Positions 39,801 through 51,800 of a stretch of DNA of 64,000 nt are shown in pieces (position 1 is the first letter of the stretch; the number at the start of each line of letters is the position of its first letter). The translations under genes were made by a program, and so were the position numbers. The notes under the pieces are model-generated. The model saw only the letters and a program-made list of their open reading frames with translations. It did no database searches and had not been told where the DNA came from. The stretch is from Symbiodinium natans (taxonomy: Eukaryota; Sar; Dinophyceae; Suessiales; Symbiodiniaceae): contig CAJNDS010002079.1 of NCBI GenBank assembly GCA_905221605.1, positions 1,202,001 to 1,266,000 on the forward strand, read 5' to 3'.

Positions 39801-42800
39801 CACCCAAAGCAAACAAGAAATGGGTTTAGGGTTTAGGGTTTTTGGGTTTAGGGTTTAGGGTTTAGGGTCTAGAAACGAATCCAGGCCCGAAACCCCAATT
39901 ACGCCAAAGCCCCACAAGAGGGCTTTGGCGTTCAGGCTTCCTAAATCTAAACCCTAAGCTTTTTTTCTTTGAAGAGTCTAAATTTTCCAGTTTTGCGCTC
40001 AAGGTTTAGGAACATGGACCCTAAACCCTGAACCCTAAACCCGAAAAAGGTTGAGGTACGTGGACCCTTCTAAGGTAGGCTCTACCTAGATGTTTAGGGT
40101 TGTAGGGTTTAGGGTTTTAGGGTTTTAGGGTTTTAGGGTTTTAGGGTTTTAGGGTTTTAGGGTTTTAGGGTTTTAGGGTTTTAGGGTTTTAGGGTTTTAG
40201 GGTTTTAGGGTTTTAGGGTTTTAGGTTTTAGGGTTTTAGGGTTTTAGGGTTTTAGGGTTTTAGGGTTTTAGGGTTTTAGGGTTTTAGGGTTTTAGGGTTT
40301 TAGGGTTTTAGGGTTTTAGGGTTTTAGGGTTTTAGGGTTTTAGGGTTTTAGGGTTTTAGGGTTTTAGGGTTTTAGGGTTTTAGGGTGTAGGGTTTAGGGT
40401 CCATTAGGGTTTATAGGGAGACCTTGTAAGGCCGGACCGTGGGTTCGGCAGCCAGAAGCTGGCCTCCAACCCCCCAAAAGGGTGCCCTTATCATAATGCT
40501 AGGACCGGGAGTAGGCCCCTTTTTTTGTTTTTTTCGGGTTGGGGTACCCAAAACCAAAAAGGGTACCCTTTTTTCCTAGGTTACTCCCGGGTCTAGAATA
40601 TGGTTGCTGGCAAGGGTTTGTAAGGGTAAGGGTTGAAGTGCTAAAGGGCTCTAGGCCTTCAGGGCCGAAGACCCTGAACCCTAGACCCTAAACCCTAAAC
40701 ATGCTTCATCCAACGCTCTCAACGAGTTATCTAGGGACTAGGGTTTAGGGTTTAGGGTTTAGGGTTTAGGGTCTTCGAGCGGCAAGCCATGATTGAGATG
40801 CAGGGAGTGCGTGAGGTCGTCACTCTTGTTACGGCTTAAATTCGTCTTTGGGGCCATGGCCTAGGCCAAGGCCGGCCCAGGGAAATCGGTGACGGCAACT
40901 AGTTTTTGCGGTTTTCGATCAGGCGGAAGTCACGTCGTTCCCATCCAAGAGTTTAGCTCGGATGTGCTTCCTTTCGCCCGTTCGTGCAACCTTTCACCCG
41001 CGGGTGCAGAAGTGCAGCAAGCGTCATCGGATCAACGCTTCCAAAAAAAACCCTAAACCCTAAAAACCCCGGAATTCTAAACCCAGAGCTTGGGATGTCC
41101 CCCCCTTATACTAACAGTCCTTAACAGGGAGTACCGTACCCGCATTAGAATCCCTATTAGTATAAGGGGGAACATCCCAACCCGAAGCCCCACACCGTCC
41201 TGCAAACCCCAAGCCCTCCCTAAACCCTAAATCCTAAACCCTGAACCCTAAACCCTATGCGGAGCTGCAATTGGTATTGTAGAAAGGAGTTAGTGTTGGA
41301 AGTTGGAAGGGTTAATGAACCCGGTAATCGTATTTGGCTCAAGATGGGCTTGAACAGAAAGCCACAAGTTCAAAAAGTAGTGCCTGGGTTCTTAGGGTTT
41401 GGTAAGGGTGTGGATTCCTTCCCCCTTTCCTTCCCCCCTGGGTTGCTCTTATCCGTGTTCTTGGTTGTTTCTTGGTTCGATCTGGGAAATATAAGTTCAG
41501 GGCGATTAGGGGAGTTGATTTCCTTCCTTGGTTGTCCCCCCGTAGGTTATGAGCCCAAATTAGGTTCCCTGCGGTTAAGTGTTCTTTCAAGGTTTTGGGA
41601 TCAAGAAGCAATGCCTTCTCCGAAGCGATGGCTCCAACTTGCCTCGGATGGTGGACAAGATGGTGGAGCTGGAAATGGTGCAGCTGAGTCTCTGGGTGAA
41701 AGATCGGTGTTGGAAGAGGTGATTCCCGACGCTGAAGTACATCTGGAAGAGGCCTTGGTTGCAGAAAGCCCCAATGCGGGTATGAATCCCAATAGGGATA
41801 TGGTTAGCAATGCTGAAGCTGAAGGACGTGCTGTTTCTGTACCGCCAAAGCCTGGTGAAAAAAGGAACTGGGATGCGACTGGTGGCATAGATCGTGAAAT
41901 GGAGGTGACTGTTTTACGAGTGTTACACAAACACGGGTACCAGCCGTCGTCTTCGACTTCGGGTCGAATGGTAGACCAAGAGTCTCAGACCGATCTGATT
42001 GGAGAAGTGCTACAAGCGACCAGGAGGCCGTTGAACAAGATCAAAAAGGGTCCATCTTCGAGTTCCCAAGGTGGTGGAAGCGGTCACAAACAGAAGGGTG
42101 CGGACGGCTTTGAAGCTGCACCTGCTGCTGAATACGCCATGGGGGAGGAGGAGATCCTACAGATGGAGGCTGAACGGTTGCGACAGCTGTCAGAAGAAGA
42201 GGACGAGATGCGACAGGTTTCTGAAAGGGACGGTTTTCGGAAAGACGAGCATCTGATCCAAGCGTGTGATGGCACAATGTGGGAATTGCACCTCCATGAA
42301 GATGGGAGACAATATTATTACTGCCTGGATACGCACGAAACCAAGTGGACATTGCCGGTGGTAGGTGAAAAGGTGAAGAGTGACGAGGTGGTTGGGTCTC
42401 CTTTGGGCAATGAGCTGGAAATGGAGGCGGCACTGGATTCTTCATCCTCTACTCCGAAGACTGAGTCTACGAGGGCATTCCAGGGTAGTGTAAATAGTTT
42501 AGGTGAAAAAGATTTTTCCTCTACTATCAGGGATAGCGGTCCTAGGGCTGATGGTGACGCCCCGACCCCGGGTTCTCCTGATGAGGAAGGGATTCCTGGG
42601 AACCAAGCCAACATCGCTGGAGCTCAACACCTGGATCGGGAAGAAACAGAAGCGCTTTCTGAGGGTGGGGCAGCGATGGAATTGGTGGATCCAGAAGAGA
42701 AAATGCCCAATGAGGTGATCGGAACTGTGTCGGCTGCAGAAGAGCGAGTGGTGGATGTGGTACCTGTTGTTCAGGAAGGTGGTCCTGGAGATTCGGAGGA

Positions 42801-45800
42801 TGGAGAGAAAAAGTTGTGTGTTACGACTGAGGAGGTCTCTTCGTTTGGTGCCAAGAATTCTGCCATTCAAGGGAAAAAGAAGCTTCTGGAATAGCTGGAG
42901 ACACGGATGATCTGAAAAATGAGGCCTGGAGCGCCAATGATGCGCGGGTTGATGCGCCAGATATTACCTGGAGTGCGAAGGAAGCACGGGTTGAGGTGCA
43001 TGTGGTGGTACGTTCCACGGGCGACTGCAACAATGGGGCGCAGGTCTCCGCAGCAGCTGATGATGGAGGTTCACAGGTGGACGCACTGGTGCAACCTGAA
43101 GTTAGCAGCGAGGAACGAAATGACAAGGGCTACACCGGAGCCAATGAGGCAGCTGTGGTCAATGATGGTGGAAATTCTCCTTTGGAGGCCATGGAACCAA
43201 AGGAGCCTGCGGTGGAAGAAAGCGTGCCTGCCGTGGATGATCGACTCAATTGCCCTGCAGTGGAAGAAGATTTGCCTGCTGCAGAAGGTGAGACAAAGGA
43301 CTCCAATGATGGGTCCACTCCCATGAAGGGAGAAGCGTTGCCGTCTGGAAGTTCACCGGAAGTCGACACCGAGCGAACTACAGCAGATGAGGCAAAGCCG
43401 TTGGCGGAGAAAAAGGGAGGTCCTGAAATCCAGGAGCACAAAAAAGATGAGCTTGTGGGACTCGTGGAGCAGGACGAGCAGTGTGACCCAAAGGTGAAGA
43501 CAAAGGATGCGCCAGGAGCCGATGATACAGAGATGGTTTCTGAAGAGCGTGTAAAGAAAGTGCCCCGAGCGGGAGCCTTGGAGTCACCTGGGCCACATTG
43601 CTATCAAGAGGGAGATGAGATCATGGGTCTAGTGCGCTGCATCAATGGGTATGGAGCCTTTTGGACCATGGGGATATGAATGTATTGATTCCTGCAGAAG
43701 GGAACAATGCATATCAGTTCAAGTTTGGTGATACTGTCAATGGAACAGTGAAACGAGTGGAAGATGATGGTACCATAATCTTGGACACCTTTCTGGTTTT
43801 GGAAGAGGACGTGGAGGACTCTTCTTCGACGCTGCGGAAGTGGAAACCCAGCGGCTGGAGTACGTGGTGGACGGATTCATGGTATGCTGGTCAATGGTAC
43901 CAAGATTCCAACGGTCAATGGGACTGGAAACAGGAGGAAGAGCAATCCGATGAAGAGCTTGTGGTACAGGAGTTGTCTTCTGAAGAACGAAAAGAAAGGC
44001 AACTTTATGGAGAAAAGATCTACAAAGCTCTTCTGGAGAATGGAAATGAAGAGGAAGCCTATGTTGGCAAAATTACTGGGATGCTGTTAGGTCGGCCGAT
44101 GGAAGATTTACAGGAGTGTGTTGCGGATCAGGCATTCCTCAATGCGGAAGCTCGGCGCGCGTATGGCATCTTGCAAAATGATGGTTGGAAGCCTGATGGT
44201 ACAGAAAGCACAGGCTTGGGGAAGTTAACCACTTTTTCCCGAAAACAGTACCACAACGCGCTTTTCGAACTGGCATGCAAAAAAAGGAGATTTTCTCGAC
44301 CAGTTGTGGGTGAAGCGGTGGCAACGGTGCTGAATCAAGGGGAAGATGAGTTTTGGAACGCGCTTTGGTTGGACACCAAGCTATTTTTGCAGGAGCTTGA
44401 TGGTGCAGTGCAATCCATGAGCAAAAGGGAGAACAAGCCAATGGAAGCCTACATGGATCCTGACCAGTACAAAAAGGCTTACATGACACCAAAGACGGTG
44501 TTGTCACCTGGTTACAGCAAGCTGTGCAGGTTCTTCAATAAGGGAAGGTGTCGCAATGGCGATGGGTGTCCCTATGAGCATCGTCGGTACGGTGAAGGTT
44601 GGCCAGAAGGGGGGTCAACTGATCCAAAGAATAGCCAAGAAGCTGATGATGAGGACGGGAACATCGGTGACCCTCCCACAGAGGAAGGTACAGTGGATGA
44701 GGCACAGCAGGAGCGGGAGGATTTAGCCTTCCGGGCCAAGTACAATTTTGGCAAAGGTGCATCAAAGGGTGAGCCTACGTCAGGTGAGCCAAAAGGTCGG
44801 CTGTGTCTGTATTACAATCAAGGTGGTTGTAAATATGGGACTGCATGCAGGTACCTTCACAACGATGATGTAGCATTGGAAGGGACTTGGGAGCCCGGCA
44901 AAGCTTGGGACAATGCTTCCAGGAAGTCACTAAGGGACGCAGGGTTCCACCATTGCTGTTTCGATTATTACCTCAGAGGACGTTGCCGGAAAGGGTTAAA
45001 TTTCTGCAAGTACTCCCATGACGAGATGTCAGAGGAGCGGTTGTCGCTCCTGAAACACTTGGTACAGGTGGCCAATCAGGTCCGGTTTGAAAAAGAGAGA
45101 GGATGGGAGCTTACGGATAGAAGCACTTTTCAGCCACCTGCGAGTGGGGGAGCTGAATCTTCCTCATCCTCGGCACCAAAAGCGCTGCAAATGACCAATG
45201 TGTCACAAAAAGATGGTGAAAAGGGTATTCTGGATGAAGTAGAAGCTGATGAGCAAAAGAATTCGGTGGCTGCATCCACTAGTACTCAGCTTCACAATCC
45301 GGAGGAGCCGATTGAAAATTGGATGGCTCGCAACGCACACCTGTGGGTGTATACCCCTCATGTAAGTGAGGTGATGATTACGCTTGGTGTGACCAATGTG
45401 TCGGACTTGCAAGAGTTCATCTTTGTGGAAGATTTGGTTGACAAAGGGATCAACAAAGTGACCGCGTGCAAAATTCTGCAATTGGTGGGTGAGGTCCGAT
45501 ATCGACCGGGAGGACCGGAAAAGGCAGTTCCGTCTGATGCATCTGTACGGGTACAACAATCTTCTGGGAACAAAGGGACTGGAAGAGCGGCGGTGCGAAC
45601 CCTCACTCAGGTGCGTGAAGCTGAAGACTCCGGTGCAAAAACTATGCCGAGAGGTTCCTATCGGGAGCTTTTTGATAAGGTCAGGTACCGTGATGGTTGG
45701 ACGCTTGCGCAGAGGTCTCCGTTGTGCGTACAGAAGCTGCGGTTGGTGGGAGTTGGAATGCCGCCGGTGAATCCACCAACGAAAAAGTATCGGTCAAGAT

Positions 45801-48800
45801 CAAACCCTGTAAGAAGGGGAAGGCCCTTGCTGGACAAAAAACAGGTGCGACAGGTGCCACGATCTCGGTCACAACGACGAGTGCAACTGGCGGAAGTGGT
45901 GGAAAAACCGAAGCCACTGGAGCCGGTGAAACCTCGTGGTGGTTTGTCGTATCCATTCAGCAGAGCGTGGGCAGATGTGGTGGATGATGATGACCAGGCG
46001 GAGGCTTTGGTCTCGTATGCCGCTTCCTCAAGCGATTCAAGCGAGGAGGAGACCAATGCGGTACAACGCCTGAAGGAACTCTTTTTGCAAGAAAGGGATT
46101 CGTGGAGAACTGCGAGTCGTGGCAATGTTCCACAAAGTGGTTCTTCAGGCTCCAATGATGGGCCGAAAAAATCGGTTCACCTTGGCGAAGGGCGCGACAA
46201 AGCGTCGCGGGGGGAGACCCGCCAAGAAGTGACTTCTCAAGTTTTTTCGCTACCACAACCTTCTCGTCGAGCTGAACGGTCTCAAAAAAGAACAAGGGAT
46301 GGTTCAGTTATGGTTGGTTCGCTGGCGGTGGGCTCCACGGATGAGGTTTTACCTGGGCAAGGTGCTGCTGGACAGGTGAATGTCTCTGAAAGCGCTCAAG
46401 TTCTTCCTGGGCATGAAGTGGCTGGACAGGAGACGGCGCCGGAAGGAGCAGTACAGATTTCTGGCGAGGAGACCGACCAAAAAGAAGGAGAAGGCGGGAG
46501 CAATGATCTCCGTGGTAATGATGCGAAGATGTTGGATGGTGGTCCGGTGAGGAGTGACCTTCAGCAATTGCTGGTGAAAGGCCTTCTGACTCGAATTTAT
46601 TGGAAGGTTGCAGTTGGCAAGTTGCCAATGGGGCAAAGAGATTGCCAAAAAGGGTCCAATAAGATGGATCGAAATTTGGTTATTAGCATGTCATCCGAGG
46701 GTGCAAGCGAACAGGATGAGAACCTGGCACTGGAGGACGATGCTGATCAGTCAATGGGAGACGGTGCAATGGTTATGGTGTATGATCCAGGAACGCTGAT
46801 CCAGTCGCCAACAACTGATTGGGTTATGCGTCGCGGTCTGACCGATCGTACCGTCTGGCCAGCAATGGCGCACCTGGCACAGAGGATATGTGCTGAAATG
46901 GTTCAAGTGGATGAAATGAATGCCCAGCTAGGGACTGGAACACTCCTTTTTCAAAGGAGAGATCAAGGATATTATACTGACCTGCATCATTCGTTCCATG
47001 ACAACCCGTGCTTGCCGGCGGTGGGGAATTACCCTCTTTCGGTGATGGGTGCCTTGTTGTCTCCTGGTCTGGAAGGGGAATTCAAGAATACGGACAAGTT
47101 TGGTACTGCTATGGAGGCAGTTGCCTATGATTGGAGCCGCAGTCCAGGCATGGAAGTTCATATTGAACTTATGGCGAGGGTAGCCAAAATGGTTCACCCA
47201 TTCCTGAATCTGGGAGCACAAGGGTCGGTGATGGTTTCAGAATTTCTCTGGCAGCGCGGGAGGGCTCGGTTGATGGAGTTTCTTCAAGCGGCGACTTGTG
47301 CGGACCAATTGGAGGCTCTCTGGAGAAGGATGGACGACGATGCGGATGAGGAGGTGGATCCTTCGACAGCGATGCTGGAAGTTCTTGGACTAGAGGATGC
47401 GGTGCTTGATCAAGGGAACAATGAATGCCTTATTCCCATTGAAGATGCTGGAGGTGAGACAAGCGGTGACACTGGAGGGAAGGGCAAAGCGCCAGAAGTT
47501 TCTCCGGAAGAGGAGAAATCCAGTGGGTCATCCAGACTGGCGGACACAAGGATTTTCTTGTGGTCAGTGTACTCCCGCGTGGCTTCGAATTTCTCTATGC
47601 AGGACCGCACTACTGGTAAGATCTTTGACAGCACCAAAGGATATCCTGGTGAAGGACCAAACAATGATGACAATCCTTCCTCTAAGGGGAACTTTCCCTG
47701 GATTTCAGAAGACTACCTTGACGAAGTGGTGTCAAAAAAGATGGAAAGGTCTTCAGAGATGGATGGGTTTGTTCCGGGAAGTGAGGGATCATTGGAAAAG
47801 GTAGAGGTGGAGAATGTCACTGCCTCTAAAATTCTTATGGCTCTTTGGAAGAAGGGACATAGAGTTGGGTTTAGAAGGTTGCGTCGTTTGAATGCATCTG
47901 GATGCAAGGTTGGAGCAATGAAACGTCCAATCAAAAGGGTGCAGAAGATTGGCGCTAGGAAGGCCTTCATGAAGATGTTCAATGTTTTTGGATCGTCTCA
48001 GCATGGCTCAGGAGTTGGCGGAAAACCGATCATGAAGGTGGTAGGACCAAGGCCAGGTTTTCCAGCTGTACTCCAAGCACCAAATACTGATAGCACGTCG
48101 GGTGAAGGGAGCAGTCCCCAGGTACATGGCAATGTTCATGTAGAGCACAGTCGCCCTATGGACCGGTATGAGGCAGAGCGCTTGGAGAAGAGGAAGAAGG
48201 GTTTCTGCTATTGGTTTGGCAAAGGGAAAGATCGCTGCAAATTTGGTGACGACTGCAAATTCATCCATTCCGAAGATGATGTGGTGCTACATTCATATTG
48301 GTGCAAATACTATGTGGCAGGGAGAGAATGTTTCGCTGGAAAGGATTGTGGGTTCTCGCATGATGCAACTGGTGTGAGGTGCGTCCAGTTTGCTCGGTCT
48401 GGGAAGTGTCGATTTGGTGACAGGTGTGTCTTCGAGCATGGTGTTCCGTTGGAAAAACAGAGGCCAAGGTCTCCAAGGACGCCCCTAAGGGATGGTCCAA
48501 GGAGAAAGTCTGGTGCAAATGGTGGAGAAAAGGAGATCCCTCCTGAACAGTTCGATGATGATGAGGAGGATTTTATGGTTTATGACGAAGAGACCAAGAT
48601 GACGGAACTGTTGATGGAGGCGATTTCATTTCTCTCCGGTGGCAAGCCAGATTTGGCTCGAGCAGAGGCGGACCCATTGTTCAAACTCCTGAAGTTCACT
48701 GGAGATGCTGACCAAATGGATCAAGTATGGGTTTCGTGGACCACTGAAATGTTGTCAGTGCTGGAACTTCTCGAAGTAGTGAAGTCGTATGATGTTTCGC

Positions 48801-51800
48801 TCGCGGAGGTGGAAGAATGGGTCAATGACCTGAGGATATGGTATGAGCGAGCCAATTTGGGAGAAGAAAAGGATCCCAAAAAAGGGAAAAAGAGGTCCCT
48901 AGAAGGGGAGTCCAGCAAAGATATTCCTGCCGAAAAAGAAGTGGTTGAGACTTCGGAGACGGAGGTTGCCGTTGAGGAGGAGAAGAAAAAGGTAAAAAAG
49001 AAGAGGAAAGCTGCAGCTATCGAAGATCCTTACACTCTCATGGTTCCAAAGCCGAAGAAGATGCCGACGATCATTGAGAAGGGTGGATCAACATCCAATG
49101 TGGTGGCTTCTGCAGTGGAAAAATCCTCGAAGACGCGCACAAAGTCAAATGTCGGTGGAAAGACAAAGAAGAAGGAGAAAAGTCAGAGTCCCAAAAAAGA
49201 AGAGGTGGTAATGGTGCAAGATCCTGAGGAAAAGGATCGTCCATCCGATGCGGAGGCACCAGGGTCTGCCAATGCGAATGAAGAGCTGGGTCAATCTTGC
49301 CAGGCGATTGAGGACGCAAAGAGAGAAGGATTGGTATCCTCAATTCAAAGGGGCATACAGGATCCTATTCTTACGATTTCGGACCTGGAGTATATTCTGC
49401 TGCAACTTCACCTCAAGATTGCCAACAATCGGAAAAAGAAGTGATTGGATGGTATGGATGAAGGGATGGTTTTTCTCTTTCTGGAGACCGGTGCGCTGGA
49501 ACAGCCAATGTGCTGACAATGTGGTGGTTACTATTAAGGGTATGGAAATCCCTGATAGTAGGAGTCAGTAGCTTTTCGCGTAGCGAAGACCACGGTTTGT
49601 GGTGAAGAAGGCCAAGGAGTCTTCAGTGATGAGAGGATCAAGGTGAAAAAAGATTCTCTATGGGTAGTAGGTTAGCCAATGTGCTATAATTCCGTCCTGG
49701 AAGACGTTAAACCACAATTTGCATTTCAAGCAGCTGGCTGCTGCCGTAATGGCAGTTTTTGGCCAAAAGATCTGCATCTCCAATGTGTCCTAGGAAATCC
49801 TAGGACAGGGGGAGTGCGGAGCTGCAATTGGTATTGTAGAAAGGAGTTAGTGTTGGAAGTTGGAAGGGTTAATGAACCCGGTAATCGTATTTGGCTCAAG
49901 ATGGGCTTGAACAGAAAGCCACAAGTTCAAAAAGTAGTGCCTGGGTTCTTAGGGTTTGGTAAGGGTGTGGATTCCTTCCCCCTTTCCTTCCCCCCTGGGT
50001 TGCTCTTATCCGTGTTCTTGGTTGTTTCTTGGTTCGATCTGGGAAATATAAGTTCAGGGCGATTAGGGGAGTTGATTTCCTTCCTTGGTTGTCCCCCCGT
50101 ACCCTAAACCCTAAACCCTGAACCCTGAACCCTGAACCCTAAACCCTAAACCCTAAACCCTGAACCCTGAACCCTGAACCCTGAACCCTAACCTTTACCC
50201 CAAACCCTAAGACCCTGAAGGCCCCAAACCCCAAGTGCCTTAACCCCGACACCCCTCCAGGCGTCCACCAAAACTCCCAAACCCCCAATCCTTAAAGCTT
50301 GGGATGGTTTAGGGTTTGGGGTTTAGGGTTTAGGGTTGGTTTAGGGTTTAGGGTTTAGGGTTTGGGGTTTAGGGTTTAGGGTTTACGGCTTAGGGGAGCT
50401 TGGGATGTTCCCCCCCCTATACTAACAGTTCTTGATGGGGATGATAGTACCCCCATTATAACCCCTATTAAGGATGGGACATCCCAACCGAAAGCCCATA
50501 AGCGTCGCTTAAAACCCTGCACCCCCCCCCCCCCCCAACAAAAGAAAACACAATCCAGACCTAGACCATATCGACCCTGTCCTTATTCGAGTTGTTCTTT
50601 TTCTTTTTTGTTTGGCGGGGGGGGGGGGGGGGGGGGGGCTCGGGGGACTTTGAGCCTAAGGGTATAGACAGGCCCAAAAAACCGAAACCCTGAAAGGGCC
50701 CCAAAAGACTCTTCCTTTCGGGGAGGACCTGGACACTGGCTTCTACATCTCGCCGACCAGCTCCTTAGGCCTTTTCTTGTGGGCCATGGGTTTAGGGTTT
50801 AGGGTTTAGGGTTTAGGGCTTAGGGCTTAGGGTTTAGGTTTAGGGCGGGGTCATGGTGTTCAAGGTCTTGTGCTATTTCGGACTTTAAAAAATGGGCCCT
50901 CAATTTGGAAAACAACCCGTGTACCTACCCTCCTAAATCTTGCAGACACCAGGCTCGGGATCTTGCCGTGCCGCTGCACCTCATTCCGCCGGGGGCTTTC
51001 AGGGCGCAAGGCGCTGGGACTTTTAGGGTTTTAGGGTTTCGGGTTTGGGCTTTGGGGTTAACGGTTTATGGTTCGCACCCTGCATGAACCCTGAACCTTA
51101 AGCCAAAACCACCCCAAGCCTAAACCCGAAAATCCCTAAACCCTAACCCTAAACCCTATAAACCCTAAACCCTAAAAGGTGGTTGTCTGTTGAGGAAGGC
51201 TTCGGGCGTCAAGGGCATACGACGAAGATGCCTTGCAGCCCCGGATTCATAAACCACAAATCCCGACAGGGTCGTTGTCTGCGACCTCCGAGGGGATGGA
51301 CATACATGTGTGTATATTTATACATACATAAATATAAATAAATAAATATATATATATATATGTTTTTTTAAACGTATGTATGCATATTTGTATAATAAAA
51401 TAAATAAACAAAAATATATAAATATATATATATATATTTATTTATTTATTTATTTATTTATTTATGTAGTTATAGAGAGAGAGGGTAGTTGAGGGTCCTC
51501 GAACCCATCCAGGAACCTAGTTAAACCGGAAACCCTACATAGATCCTAAACCCAGCCCCTCAGCTCTAGGGGACGACCACGCTTGTCGTCCGAGGTCTCG
51601 CCATTCTTCGTAGACGCCACGCCGATCGTGGCTGCCAGCCAGGGCCTAGGAGATTGCTTGCAGGGTTTAGGGTTTAGGGTTCAGAGTTTAGGGTTTAGGG
51701 TTTAGCAGAAGGCCCAGGAATGCGGGTGACCCTGCAGAAGCACGGAAACCCAGCGCCCTGACACCAATAGCCGCCCTTTTGCTGCGCAAATGCACGGTCT

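Larger units (their letters stand above)
41258..50101 (+). mobile_element. Copia-like, apparently non-autonomous LTR retrotransposon with gag-type product only
   Basis: Two 287-bp LTRs (41258-41544 and 49815-50101) that appear identical by eye, near-inverted ends (TGCGG...CCGTA), 5-bp duplication CCCTA, a primer site directly after the left LTR, and a purine-rich tract before the right LTR. The internal 8.27 kb encodes one long gag-like product, now split by two one-base shifts. I found no retroviral protease motif, integrase HHCC or DDE pattern, YxDD reverse-transcriptase motif or RNase H, so mobilisation would depend on a relative. It lies inside a CCCTAAA tract in a gene E intron, same strand as the gene. 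Identical LTRs imply a recent insertion. Confidence 0.85.

Noticed and set aside
41339-49343. Many minus-strand and alternate-frame open frames inside the LTR element
   Set aside because: All are shadows of the long gag-like frame, without ATG context or domains.
43661-49444. Reverse transcriptase, integrase or protease in the long gag-like frame
   Set aside because: Scanned for YxDD, DTG/DSG and HHCC/DDE patterns; the run HHCCFDYY at about 44,950 is part of a CCCH finger, not an integrase.
49679-50107. Second gene at the right end of the LTR element
   Set aside because: Its sequence is the right LTR, equal to the start of the element.
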